Of a DNA stretch of 38,935 nucleotides, positions 17,126 through 27,537 are shown piece by piece; within the stretch, counting starts at the first letter, position 1; each line of letters begins with the position of its first letter. Origin of the DNA: Chloroflexota bacterium (GTDB lineage Bacteria; Chloroflexota; Dehalococcoidia; DSTF01; RBG-16-68-14); contig JADFKB010000011.1 of NCBI GenBank assembly GCA_022565155.1, positions 1 through 38,935 on the forward strand, in the 5' to 3' direction. The position numbers and the translations under genes are program-made. The notes under the pieces are model-generated. The model did no database searches and was not told the DNA's origin. It saw only the letters and a list, made by a program, of their open reading frames with translations.

Positions 17126-17455
17126 ATGCGCGATCTGGCCCAGCTACTCAAAGGCAACACAGACGTCCTGATCCTCTCCCTGCTGGAGTCTGAGCCGATG
17201 TACGGCTACCAGATGATCAAGGAGCTGGAGCGCCGCAGCCAGGGCTTCTTCCACCTGGGCGAAGGCACCCTCTACCCGGTGCTGCACCGGCTGGAGCGGG
17301 GAAAGCTGGTGGTTGGCCGCTGGCGACGCCTTGATGGTGGCCAGGAGCGCCGCTACTACTCGCTCACGGAAGCGGGGGAACGCCGGTTAGAGGAGCAGAT
17401 GACCGCCTGGGCGCGCTTCTCCTCAGCGGTGAATCTGATTATCAAGCCTGCATAG
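17126..17455 (+). CDS. PadR-family transcription regulator
   Basis: A 109-residue winged-helix protein: VLILSLLESEPMYGYQMIKEL, GTLYPVLHRLERGKLV and RRYYSLTEAGERRL are the PadR hallmarks. It has only a short C-terminal helix for dimerisation (PadR subfamily 2). It is followed 15 bp later by a HAAS-type membrane protein, a partnership widespread in bacteria in which the membrane protein is thought to act with the regulator. GAGG precedes the ATG. Confidence 0.93.
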   Translation: MRDLAQLLKGNTDVLILSLLESEPMYGYQMIKELERRSQGFFHLGEGTLYPVLHRLERGKLVVGRWRRLDGGQERRYYSLTEAGERRLEEQMTAWARFSSAVNLIIKPA

Positions 17456-17470
17456 CGGACGGATACCGCG

Positions 17471-18430
17471 TTGGCAGCGGACCTCAAGAGCTACATCGAA
17501 CGGGTACGTGCCAGGTTAGACCTGGGCACGCAGGAAGAAGACGAGATCGTTCGCGAGCTCGAAACCCACGTAGAGGAGCGACTCGCCGAACTGGAGCGCA
17601 ACGGCCTCGAACGAGACCGGGCGCTGCGCCAGATGCTACCGCGCCTGGGCCGTCCGCAAGCGCTGGCCCGCGAGTTTCGTCAGGCGCACTCGCAGGCGAC
17701 GTGGCACGACGGGCTGACCGCCGCCGCCGCGTTTCTGCTCGTCGCCGCGCTCTACGCGACGAACCTCTGGAGCTACCCGCCGGCCGTGACCGGCGTAGCG
17801 GCACTCGTCGTCGCCGTGACGCTCTACGGCCTCTGGCATCGGCGGCCGCCCTGGTTCTACCCGTGGGCCGGCTTGGCGCTGACGCTGCTGGCGTTCTGCG
17901 GGTACTTCGCGTTCGTGCTGCTAGCGCGCGCCGCCCAGCCGATGGCAGATGGACAATTCGAAGCGCTGACGGTGCTGGGCTTCGCCGGCGCGCTGCTCTA
18001 CATGCCGCTGGCGCTGATCATCGTTGCCTCCTGCATCCGCGCCGCCAGCCGCCGTGACTGGCTGGACGCTTCGCTGATGCTCTCGCCAACGGCGCCGGTT
18101 GTCGTTTGGCTGGCGGCCCTGCACCAGCACGGCGGCATCTACGAGGCGCCGTCGATGGCGGCAGCAGACTCGGCGCTGGCAATGACATTCGTCCTGATGG
18201 CAGTCGCGGCCGCGCTGTTCGTTCGCGCCGGCACGCGGACGCTGAAGCTGGCGACCCTCATCGGAGCGGCGACGATAGCGCTGCTGGCCATCTCCGCTGT
18301 CGACGGTGCGCAGATCTCTCTCGAGGTTTTGATCGCGCGGACAGTTCTCCTCTTCGGCTTCCTCTTCAGCCCGGCTCTCCTCGACATGATCCCGGCCCAT
18401 CCCTTCGGGCCTACCGCGAAGCAAGACTAG
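17471..18430 (+). CDS. HAAS/DUF1700-like membrane protein paired with PadR
   Basis: A 319-residue protein. Residues 1-75 are a charged helical domain (SYIERVRARLDL, EEDEIVRELETHVEERLAEL, LGRPQALAREFRQAH) of the HAAS kind that accompanies PadR regulators. From about residue 78 it has roughly eight hydrophobic segments. The start is a TTG at 17471 because no ATG or GTG precedes the conserved domain; the ribosome site is weak and coupling to the PadR gene 15 bp upstream is likely. Probably senses or transmits a membrane signal to the PadR protein; the signal is unknown. Confidence 0.78.
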   Translation: MAADLKSYIERVRARLDLGTQEEDEIVRELETHVEERLAELERNGLERDRALRQMLPRLGRPQALAREFRQAHSQATWHDGLTAAAAFLLVAALYATNLWSYPPAVTGVAALVVAVTLYGLWHRRPPWFYPWAGLALTLLAFCGYFAFVLLARAAQPMADGQFEALTVLGFAGALLYMPLALIIVASCIRAASRRDWLDASLMLSPTAPVVVWLAALHQHGGIYEAPSMAAADSALAMTFVLMAVAAALFVRAGTRTLKLATLIGAATIALLAISAVDGAQISLEVLIARTVLLFGFLFSPALLDMIPAHPFGPTAKQD

Positions 18431-18473
18431 GTCGCCTCCGATCCGGCTGGTGTTATAGTGGGCGCGGCTACCT

Positions 18474-19763
18474 ATGTCATTTGCCAGCGACCTGCGCGCC
18501 CAAGTAATCGAGCCGCTGCGGAACAACGCAGCGCTGCTCATGGTCTGCGTCGCCACGGGCGTGATCATGCTGGGCCAGGGCGTGATCGCACCCGTCTTGC
18601 CGCTCTACGCCAAGGATTTCGGCGTCAGCACGACGATGATCGGCGCTTCGATTAGCGTCTTCGGTCTCGCCCGCATCCTGTTCAACCTGCCGGCGGGACT
18701 GCTGTCGGACCGGCTAGGCAGGCGCCTGCTCCTCGTTGGCGGGCCGATCATCACGGCGGCGGGCTCGTTTCTATCGGCGTTCGCCGGCGACATCTGGTCG
18801 CTGCTCGTGTTTCGCTTCATCGCCGGCATCGGCTCCGCGGCCTTCATGACCGCCGGTATCACGCTGGTGACGGACATCTCGACGCCGGAGAACCGGGGCC
18901 GAATGCTCAGCCTGCATCTGGGCAGCTTGCTGATCGGCGTCAGCATCGGGCCGGCGGTGGGCGGGCTGACGGCGGAGCTGATCAACTTGCGCGCTCCGTT
19001 CATCCTCGTCGGCGTGCTGTCGGCCGCCTGCGCCGTCTGGGCGCTGAGAGTGATGCCGGAGACGCATAGGCAGGCGGTGACAGCCGGCGCGGGCGAGCGA
19101 GAAGCCGGTGAAACCGAGGTTGAGGTGACGACAGCCGGTCGTCCGGTGGCGCCCGTCTCCATCCGCTCGCTCGCCGGCAACATGGGGCTGCTGCTGGTCA
19201 GCCTGGTGACGTTCAGCATCTTCTTCACGCGAACAGGCGCGCGCCAGACGGTGCTGCCGCTGGCCGGCAACGAGGATTTTGGACTGTCTGCGGGGCTGTT
19301 GGGCCTGATCTTCGCGATGATGGCGCTGATCAACCTGGCGACGATTATCCCTTCCGGCGCGTGGGCGGACCGCTTCGGCCGGAAGCGGGTGATCGTGCCC
19401 AGCGCACTGCTGGCGGCGGGCGCGCTCGGCCTCTTCGCCGTGACGGACAGCCTTGCGGTCTTCCTGATCGCGGCGGTGCTGCTGGCGCTGGGCACCGGCA
19501 TCAGCGGCCCGGCGCCTGCCGCCTACGCCGCCGACGTGATCCCGGCGCAGGCGCGCGGCATGGGCATGGGCTTATTCCGCACCTATAGCGATATCGGGTT
19601 CGTCGTCGGGCCGCTGCTGCTCGGCTGGATCGTCGACGCGACGGGCGGCTTCGGCTGGGCGCTCGCGTTCAACGCAGCGCTGATGGCGGCAGGGGCGTTG
19701 GCGTTCGGCCTGTTTGCGAAGGAGACGGTAGCGCCGAGACAGGCCGGCACCGCGGCTACATGA
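18474..19763 (+). CDS. Major facilitator superfamily transporter (drug-exporter type)
   Basis: A 429-residue protein with twelve hydrophobic segments in two halves, split by a central Glu-rich loop (about 200-225). The MFS motif A appears as GLLSDRLGRRLLL after TM2 and as GAWADRFGRKRVI in the second half. GQGVIAPVLPLYAKDFGVS at the N-terminus is typical of DHA1-type efflux pumps. It follows the PadR-HAAS genes by 43 bp and may be their target. TATAGT at 18454-18459 gives a possible separate promoter with a very short leader. Substrate unknown. Confidence 0.92.
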   Translation: MSFASDLRAQVIEPLRNNAALLMVCVATGVIMLGQGVIAPVLPLYAKDFGVSTTMIGASISVFGLARILFNLPAGLLSDRLGRRLLLVGGPIITAAGSFLSAFAGDIWSLLVFRFIAGIGSAAFMTAGITLVTDISTPENRGRMLSLHLGSLLIGVSIGPAVGGLTAELINLRAPFILVGVLSAACAVWALRVMPETHRQAVTAGAGEREAGETEVEVTTAGRPVAPVSIRSLAGNMGLLLVSLVTFSIFFTRTGARQTVLPLAGNEDFGLSAGLLGLIFAMMALINLATIIPSGAWADRFGRKRVIVPSALLAAGALGLFAVTDSLAVFLIAAVLLALGTGISGPAPAAYAADVIPAQARGMGMGLFRTYSDIGFVVGPLLLGWIVDATGGFGWALAFNAALMAAGALAFGLFAKETVAPRQAGTAAT

Positions 19764-19804
19764 TGAAACAAGAAGGTGTTCAGCGCTGGATTAGATAAAG
19801 AAGC

Positions 19805-19924
19805 ACCCCGGCGACGGCCTATTTTCCCCGAGGGTTGCCCCTCCAGTATCGTCAGCGCTGAGACGTTTCACTACCGTGTTCGGGATGGGAACGGGTGGTT
19901 CCGCCTCGCTCTAGTCACCGAGGT
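19805..19924 (-). rRNA. rrf: 5S ribosomal RNA (orphan)
   Basis: The minus strand has the conserved 5S core (CCCGTTCCCATCCCGAACACG) in full, and the ends pair as a 10-bp helix I (CCTCGGTGAC with GTCGCCGGGG), with one extra A-U pair. Length is about 120 nt. No 16S or 23S gene lies beside it: it is 43 bp downstream of a flavoprotein gene on the same strand and convergent with the MFS gene. Exact ends are uncertain by a few bases. Confidence 0.93.
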
Positions 19925-19967
19925 ACTATCGACTCTACGTTAGCAGACCGCCGGGCGGCGGACAAGG

Positions 19968-21383
19968 TTACGATCGCCTCTCGGCGGCCCGGCCAGCAGC
20001 ACCCGCCCCCGCGATACGGCCGTAGACCGCGCCGCGGATGACCGACGACGCGCCGGGGTAGTTGTAGTAGAAGATCTCGCCCATCGGCTCTCCCGCAGTG
20101 TAGAGACCGTCGATCACCTGGCCGCCGACATTGAGGACGCGGGCGCTGGTATCGACCTTGAGGCCGCCGAACGTGAACGTGATGCCGCCGGTCACCGGCA
20201 CAGCGACAAAGGGCGGCTGTTCTATCGTCATCGCCCAGTTCGACTTCGGCGGCTGGAGGCCGGCAGTCGCCTTGCCGTCGAGGCGGTCAAGGTCGAACTC
20301 GCCGGGCTGGACGGCGCTGTTGTACGCCTCTACGGTGCGCTCCAGATTTTCGGGCGGTATCGACAACGCCTCGGCGAGGGCAGGGATCGACGGCGCCTCG
20401 ACCGGGGCGCCGACGGGGCGCCAGGCGCGGGCGAACTCCTCCCGCTGCACCATCTGCTGATCGAAGATACAGAAGGCCGCGCCGTCCGCCTGTTCGATGA
20501 TCGCCTTGCCGAACTTGACGTAGGTGTGGTCGCGGAAGTCTTCGCCTTCGTCGAGAAAACGCTCGCCCTGGGCGTTAACGATGATCCCCATCTGGAAGTT
20601 GTAGAGCGCCGTCACGCCGCACTCAACGGCGGGCGAGCGGGCATCGATGACAGCGGAGTGGTAGTCGCCCCACTGGCCTGCCGCCTGCGCCCCGATGTCG
20701 AGCGCCATGCGGATACCCTCGCCGGTGTCGTGACGGCTGCCGCGCAGGATCAGCGAATCGGCGTAGCGGCCCAGGTGCGCCACGCGCATCTGGACGTTGG
20801 CCTGGAAGCCGCCGCTGGCGAGCACGACGCCGCCGCGCGCGATCAGGTCGACCAGGCCGTCCGGCGATGCGCAGCGCACGCCGATGACGGCGCGGCCGGC
20901 GTCCGTCAGCAGCTCGATCGCGCCGGTATCGTAGGAGATCGTCGTCTCGCGGCCTTCCAGCCGGCGAAACAGCGTATCGACGAGGCCCTGGCCGCCGGCC
21001 TTCGGCGAGCGGCGGTAGCCGGCCGTATGCGGATAGCCAGCCTCCCACTCGATGCCGAGCGCGGTGAGCCAATCGACCGTGGCGGCGGCGTTTCGCACCA
21101 GCGTTTCGATTAACGCCCGATTTGCCCGGCCGCGCGAGATACGCATCATATCGCCGATCATCTCTTCTTCGGTGTACGCGCGCGCACCGTACTCGTCCGC
21201 GGCGTGCGGGAAACGCATCTGGGCATCGGCGAAGCGGGTGTTGCCGCCGCGCTCAGCGCGAGGCGACTTCTCGGCAAGCATAACGGACGCGCCTTGCTCG
21301 GCAGCGGTGAGCGCTGCGCAGAGGCCGGCGATGCCACCGCCAACGACGACGACATCGAAGTCGTAACGCGGCACGTCTGTCAT
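19968..21383 (-). CDS. FAD-dependent dehydrogenase (fumarate reductase / TcuA-like flavoprotein)
   Basis: A 471-residue flavoprotein of the FAD_binding_2 (succinate dehydrogenase/fumarate reductase) family. The FAD site is VVVGGGIAGLCAALTAAEQG (residues about 13-32), and the conserved C-terminal part is seen as GGLKVDTSARVL, GLYTAGEPMGEIFYYNYPG and SSVIRGAVYGRIAG. The size and the YNYPG context resemble tricarballylate dehydrogenase TcuA and related soluble enzymes. Electron partner and substrate are unknown. Its start overlaps the trehalohydrolase stop by 4 bp (ATGA), so they are translationally coupled even though the two functions have no obvious link. Confidence 0.85.
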   Translation of the reverse strand: MTDVPRYDFDVVVVGGGIAGLCAALTAAEQGASVMLAEKSPRAERGGNTRFADAQMRFPHAADEYGARAYTEEEMIGDMMRISRGRANRALIETLVRNAAATVDWLTALGIEWEAGYPHTAGYRRSPKAGGQGLVDTLFRRLEGRETTISYDTGAIELLTDAGRAVIGVRCASPDGLVDLIARGGVVLASGGFQANVQMRVAHLGRYADSLILRGSRHDTGEGIRMALDIGAQAAGQWGDYHSAVIDARSPAVECGVTALYNFQMGIIVNAQGERFLDEGEDFRDHTYVKFGKAIIEQADGAAFCIFDQQMVQREEFARAWRPVGAPVEAPSIPALAEALSIPPENLERTVEAYNSAVQPGEFDLDRLDGKATAGLQPPKSNWAMTIEQPPFVAVPVTGGITFTFGGLKVDTSARVLNVGGQVIDGLYTAGEPMGEIFYYNYPGASSVIRGAVYGRIAGAGAAGRAAERRS

Positions 21384-23257
21384 CGCGAGCCCGCGCCGTT
21401 CGTCTCAGCCGCCCAGAGCACGGTGCAGTGTTCGGGCAACTCGACGGCGACCCCGGGCTGGAGAGCGAGCGCCGGCAGCTCCGCGCCGGGGCCGGCGAAG
21501 CGCTCTTCGGCCGTCGAGAGGAGCGGACGCCAGCGGTTATTCTCTCCGCCGCGTCCTTCCAGGGAAGGGCTGGCCAGCCACGACTGTCCCGCGACATCGA
21601 TGCGCGCCGCCCCGCCGAAGTTCGCGATGAGCAACCTCCGCTCGCCACCGGCCCAACTGGCCAGGCCGAGGAGCGCAGGTCCGAGCGCCTCCGCCACCAT
21701 GCTATCGCGATCCCGCTTCTGGAACGCCGCATCCTCGCGCCGGAGCCGCAGCAGCTCCTTGTACAGCGATAGCACACCCTTCCCCCGCGGCTGCTCACGC
21801 TCGCTGAGGTCGAGGCGCGAGCGCAAGAACGTCTCTTCCGCCTGCGGGTCGGGTATCTGCGCCGGCGATGCGGCCGCCCCCCAGAGCCCCTCAAACTCGG
21901 CGCGCCGTCCGGCAACGACCTGCGGGGCCAGCTCTTCGCGATGGTCGGTGAAGAAGAGGAAGGGCGAGGAGGCGGCGAACTCGTCGCCCATGAAGATCAG
22001 CGGCGTGGCGGGCGAGAGCAGCAGCAGCGCAATCGCGGCCTTGTACCGCTCGAGGTCGATCAGCTGGCTCAGCCGCTCTCCCAACGCTCGATTGCCAACC
22101 TGGTCGTGGTTCTGAAGGCAGTAGATGAACGATTTCGGTGAAATCGCGCTCGCGGCTTCCTGCTCGAAGAGCGCTCCGGCGTTAAGGATCGACGCCAGCT
22201 CCTCCGTCTTGCCCTGGAAGCGTTCCAGGTATCCGGTGCGCTCGCCCGTGAGGAGGACGTGGAGCGAGTGGTGGAAGTCGTCCAGCCAGAGACCGTCCAG
22301 GCCGTAGCCGCCATCCTCTCGTCGTGTAACGATGCGCAGATCGTGTTGTTCGTGCTCCGCGATAAGCAGCGGCTTTCGGCCGGATAGCCTATTCTCGGCT
22401 ACGATTTCAGCCAGCCCCTGAAGAATGTGTTTGTCGCTGTCATCGTAGATCTGCTCTGTCGCGTCCAGGCGGAAGCCGTCGATGTGGTACTCGCGCAGCC
22501 ACATCAGAGCGTTGTCGCTCACGTAGCGCCGGACGTAACCGCTGTTCTCGCCATCGAAGTTGACGGCATCGCCCCACGGCGTCTGGTGCCTGCTGGTAAA
22601 GTAGTCCGGCGAATACGTAGGCAGATAGTTGCCGTCCGGGCCGAGGTGGTTGTAGACGACATCGAGAATGACGCCGAGCCCATGCGCGTGGGCGGCGTCG
22701 ACGAGGCGGCGCAGGTTCTCATGTCCGCCGTAGACGCTGCTGGGCGCGAAGAGCGACGCGCCGTCGTAGCCCCAGTTGCGGCTGCCGGGGAACTCCGCGA
22801 TAGGCATCAGCTCCAGCGCCGTTACGCCGAGCGAGCGCAGCGCATCGAGCTGGCCGATCAGCGCATCGAACGTGCCCTGCGGCGTGTAGACGCCGACGTG
22901 GCACTCGTAGATCACCAGCGTATCGAGATCGAGGCCGGGCCAGCCGCCGTCGGTCCAGCGGAAGGCGCCGGGGTCGACGACCTGCGACGGGCCGTGGACG
23001 CCCTCCGGCTGGCTGCGCGAGTACGGGTCTGGATAGCCCCACTCTTCGTCGAGGCGATAGCGGTAGAGCGTGCCCGGGCCGCCATCAGCGACTCCGCTCC
23101 AGACGCCGCCGCCTTCCTCGGCCATCGTGTGGCGGACGATGCCCTCCGGCGGCGGGTAGATCTCGACTTCGACCTTGCGCGCGGCGGGGGCCCAGACGCG
23201 GAAACGCACCGTTCCGGCATCGATGACCGTCGCGCCGAACTGAGGTTGGTTCGTCAT
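21380..23257 (-). CDS. treZ: Malto-oligosyltrehalose trehalohydrolase
   Basis: A 625-residue GH13 enzyme that releases trehalose from maltooligosyl-trehalose. An N-terminal CBM48-like domain (about 5-95, VRFRVWAPAARKVEV) is followed by the catalytic barrel: YECHVGVYTPQGTF, DVVYNHLGPDGN, nucleophile D265 in GFRLDAT, acid/base E301 in LLIAEHE, and D385 in LQNHDQVGNR. ELMPIAEFPGSRNWGYDG is typical of TreZ. Its usual partner TreY is not in the window. It overlaps the flavoprotein gene by 4 bp and lies downstream of a repeat array and a rhodanese gene on the same strand. A glycogen-branching-like role is less likely. Confidence 0.88.
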   Translation of the reverse strand: MTNQPQFGATVIDAGTVRFRVWAPAARKVEVEIYPPPEGIVRHTMAEEGGGVWSGVADGGPGTLYRYRLDEEWGYPDPYSRSQPEGVHGPSQVVDPGAFRWTDGGWPGLDLDTLVIYECHVGVYTPQGTFDALIGQLDALRSLGVTALELMPIAEFPGSRNWGYDGASLFAPSSVYGGHENLRRLVDAAHAHGLGVILDVVYNHLGPDGNYLPTYSPDYFTSRHQTPWGDAVNFDGENSGYVRRYVSDNALMWLREYHIDGFRLDATEQIYDDSDKHILQGLAEIVAENRLSGRKPLLIAEHEQHDLRIVTRREDGGYGLDGLWLDDFHHSLHVLLTGERTGYLERFQGKTEELASILNAGALFEQEAASAISPKSFIYCLQNHDQVGNRALGERLSQLIDLERYKAAIALLLLSPATPLIFMGDEFAASSPFLFFTDHREELAPQVVAGRRAEFEGLWGAAASPAQIPDPQAEETFLRSRLDLSEREQPRGKGVLSLYKELLRLRREDAAFQKRDRDSMVAEALGPALLGLASWAGGERRLLIANFGGAARIDVAGQSWLASPSLEGRGGENNRWRPLLSTAEERFAGPGAELPALALQPGVAVELPEHCTVLWAAETNGAGSR

Positions 23258-23272
23258 ACCGGACTAGTGTAT

Positions 23273-23430
23273 CGCACGGTCACACCGCCAGCGGCGGAAC
23301 GCGAATCTAGAAACAAGCGCACGGTCACACCGCCAGCGGCGGCACGCGAAATGTTCCGCGCGGTCAGCCCGCCAACGGCGGAACGCGAAACGTATCGCGC
23401 GGCCAGCCGCCAGCGGCGGAACGCGAATAA
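23273..23430. repeat. Four palindrome-bearing tandem repeats between rhodanese and treZ
   Basis: Four units begin at 23273, 23318, 23357 and 23396 (spacing 45, 39, 39 bp). Each has the form CGCRCGGTCA, then a palindrome CCGCCAGCGGCGG (or one-base variant), then ACGCGAA. Inter-palindrome bases vary. The array fills most of the 181-bp gap. It could be a REP-like element, a set of RNA hairpins between cotranscribed genes, or an operator cluster. Confidence 0.85.
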
Positions 23431-23438
23431 AATATACG

Positions 23439-23777
23439 CTAGTTTTCGACCGGCTCGCCGGCCTTGATCCAGGCTTCGGTGCCGCCCTCCAGGTTGTAGA
23501 GAGCGTCTGCTTGGAAGCCGGCGGCCGCCGCCATCTCGCAGGCGAGGGCGCTGCGCTGGCCGACGCCGCAGACGAAGATGATGGTGCCGTCCTTGGGCAG
23601 CTCCTCGCGCCGGTCGAAGACGCTGTTCACCGGAATCAGCACAGCGCCCGGCACGTGGCCGCCGGTGTACTCGTGCGGGTCACGCACGTCGATGATATGC
23701 GCGTCGCCGTCCAGCATCTGTTTCGCCTCTGCTACCGTGATCCGGTGGAACGGTTCTTGGGGGTTCTTGGTCGGCAT
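23439..23777 (-). CDS. Single-domain rhodanese-like sulfurtransferase
   Basis: A 112-residue protein with one rhodanese domain: IIDVRDPHEYTGGHVPGAVLIP and the active-site loop with C70 in FVCGVGQRSA, then YNLEGGTEAWIKAG. It should carry a persulfide and move sulfur, or act in redox signalling. The CGVGQRS loop has seven residues, fitting sulfurtransferases of the GlpE/PspE type. No signal peptide. It is divergent from the acyl-CoA synthetase gene. Confidence 0.92.
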   Translation of the reverse strand: MPTKNPQEPFHRITVAEAKQMLDGDAHIIDVRDPHEYTGGHVPGAVLIPVNSVFDRREELPKDGTIIFVCGVGQRSALACEMAAAAGFQADALYNLEGGTEAWIKAGEPVEN

Positions 23778-23857
23778 CGCAGCACCTCTTGGATTTCTGC
23801 TATATTCGCTTAGCTAATCCAGTGTAGCAAAGCCGCTTCCAGGAAGCTACGCCGCTA

Positions 23858-23887
23858 TTGACGGCTTCCCTTCCGCTAGGCTAAGCT
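23858..23887 (+). promoter_or_regulatory. Promoter of the acyl-CoA synthetase gene
   Basis: TTGACG at 23858-23863, an 18-bp spacer and TAAGCT at 23882-23887. The -35 flank and spacer resemble the TetR-gene promoter at 4998. A strong GAAGGAG ribosome site follows near 23911. Confidence 0.5.
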
Positions 23888-23923
23888 CCCTACCGCATAC
23901 CCCTCCACCTGAAGGAGCGCAGC

Positions 23924-25669
<1,746 letters not shown>

Positions 25670-25707
25670 GCTAGAAGCTCGAAAGTTGACGCCGGATTGT
25701 CTCCATA

Positions 25708-26019
25708 ATGCCAACTTGGCCTGACTGCTGGGGCACTAACATACGGATCACAGAAGAGCGCCTTAGTCACGTTCTAGAGCATCCGGAGATGGCGGATGAG
25801 GAGCGGCGTATCGCTGAGACTCTAGCGCAGCCGGATATCGTCGTTCAGTCTGCCTCAGATCCGGAAGTCCGATTGTACCATCGTCTTTATGAAACCGCGA
25901 CTGTCGGCGCAAAGCATCTCTGCGCCGTGGTAAAATGGCGAGACGAAGACGCGTTTCTTGTTACCGCCTACTTCACAGACCGCCCAAAGCGAGGAGCTGT
26001 GCTATGGACGAACCGATAA
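25708..26019 (+). CDS. PBECR/RelE-like nuclease-fold protein, probable toxin
   Basis: A 103-residue protein. LSHVLEHPEMADEERRIAETLAQPDIV, VRLYHRLYET, LCAVVKWRDEDAFLVTAYFTDRPKRG (read along the protein) match the pattern of the barnase/EndoU/colicin/RelE-like nuclease domains (PBECR, DUF4258-like), with candidate catalytic His26 and the terminal TAYxTDRxKRG strand. It overlaps by 16 bp a DUF2283 gene, an arrangement seen for presumed toxin-antitoxin pairs. Base composition is lower in GC than its neighbours, suggesting transfer. No good Shine-Dalgarno precedes the ATG. Identification is by motif memory only. Confidence 0.6.
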   Translation: MPTWPDCWGTNIRITEERLSHVLEHPEMADEERRIAETLAQPDIVVQSASDPEVRLYHRLYETATVGAKHLCAVVKWRDEDAFLVTAYFTDRPKRGAVLWTNR

Positions 26020-26210
26020 GAGTCTGGTACGACCCAGAGGCAGACTACCTGGAAGTCATCTTTAACAATCGCGTAGGCACGTTCCGCGAGACTGGCACGG
26101 ATCAAGTAATGGCGAAGATTGACTTGGACGGCCACGTCATCGGTTTCTCAATCCTCAAGGTGGGCACGCTAAAGGGGCATCCTCTCGATCTGTCCTTGGC
26201 GGCGACGTAG
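26004..26210 (+). CDS. DUF2283 protein, probable antitoxin partner
   Basis: A 68-residue protein starting at ATG 26004, with GAGGAG 8 nt upstream. VWYDPEADYLEVIF, FRETGTDQVMAKIDLDGHVIGFSIL is the DUF2283 signature over nearly its whole length. It begins 16 bp inside the preceding nuclease-fold gene, so they are coupled. The role as antitoxin is inferred from that overlap and sizes. It lies 6 bp before the Kelch gene's GTG, but that gene looks unrelated. Confidence 0.8.
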   Translation: MDEPIRVWYDPEADYLEVIFNNRVGTFRETGTDQVMAKIDLDGHVIGFSILKVGTLKGHPLDLSLAAT

Positions 26211-26216
26211 GCTTCC

Positions 26217-27417
26217 GTGCGCCAAGGAGATACTCGAAGCACCGTGCTAAGCCACAACCGTCGCGTATCCCGAAGAACTCTCTTGCGCGGTGCCGCGCTC
26301 GGCGGCTCCGGGCTGGTCGGCGCGTACCTCGTCGGCTGCGGTGACGGCAACGACGAACCGGCTGCGACGTCGACCGTCGCGGCCCCGACTTTAACCCAGC
26401 CGGCAGCGACGCCCGGCTCTACGTTTGGCTGGCAGCAGCTATCGCCGGCCGGAGACGCGCCGCCGCATCGGCGCGACCACTCTCTGGTCGCGGCCGCATC
26501 GGATAAGCAACAGTGGCTGCTCCTCTTCGGCGGCGTGGGTAGCGAGGGCGAACTCGCCGATCTCTGGCGTTACGATATCACCGGCGACGAATGGACACAG
26601 CTTGGAGCCGGCGGCCCCTCCGCCCGGCACGGCCACAACGCCGCCTGGGACGGGCCTACCGGCCGGATGTTGATCTTCGGCGGACAGGGCCGGCAACGAC
26701 TTCTTCAACGACCTCTGGCAGTACGAAACTGAGACCGATACGTGGACGGAGCTATCCCCCGCCGGGCCGGTGCCGCCCACCCGCTACGGCGCTGCGTCGG
26801 CGCGCCGGCCGAACCCCGCCGACGTGACGATCGTTGGGACGCCGGAACCGCCGCCGACGGGCGCCGACGGCCTCCCCGGCCAGTTCGTCGTATCGCACGG
26901 GTTCACGAACTCCGGCCGGCTCGACGACACGTGGCGTTACGACATCGAGACGGGCGCCTGGACCGACATCTCGCCGGAAGGAGAACGGCCTGTGGAGCGC
27001 TGCCTGCTGCGCGGCGTCTGGGACACGATTCGCGACCGGCTGGTGGTCTACGGCGGCCAGAGCACATCGGAGCCGTACCTCGGCGACCTCTGGACGCTCT
27101 CGGATTCAGGCTGGTCGGAGCTGGCCCGCCAACCGAACCCGGGCGCTCGCAACCTCTATGCAATGGTGTTCTCGCACGCGCGGCGGCAGATGCTACTCTT
27201 CGGCGGACGCACGGCGGCCGGTCCGACGAACGACCTCTGGCTCTTCGACGCCCACAATGAGTTCTGGACGGCAGCGGACACGTTCGGTGGGCCGCCCTCC
27301 CCGCGCTACAGCCACGACGCCGCCTGGGCAATCGAGAGCCAGTCGCTCTTCGTCTTCGGCGGTACCGACGGCAGTACCGACCTGAACGACCTATGGGTGG
27401 TTTCCTCAAGGAACTGA
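26217..27417 (+). pseudogene. Kelch-repeat Tat lipoprotein broken by a +1 frameshift
   Basis: The first part (26217-26732) starts with a Tat-type signal (SRRTLLRGAALGG) ending in a lipobox LVGC, a Thr/Pro-rich linker, one Kelch blade and the start of the next. An extra C at 26690-26691 (GGGCCGGC where GGGCGGC restores the frame) shifts it out; removing it gives GGQGGNDFFNDLWQY and joins the second part, which runs in the other frame to 27417. Together they form six Kelch blades (GG...W motifs), a closed beta propeller on the outer face. Either a pseudogene or a sequencing error; the rest is undecayed, so an error or a very recent mutation is likely. Confidence 0.85.
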
Positions 27418-27537
27418 CCGAATTGGGGCGCTTGCGGGGAACCTGCGCCGGTGTGCTATGCTATGGATGGCTTCGATACCAACTAGTTATGCCCTCAATA
27501 TCCCAGCGCGTTCCTCAAGTGACAAGGAGATGTCTGC

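Noticed and set aside
23273-23430. CRISPR array
   Set aside because: The units vary, carry an internal palindrome, have spacers of only a few bases, and no cas genes are near.
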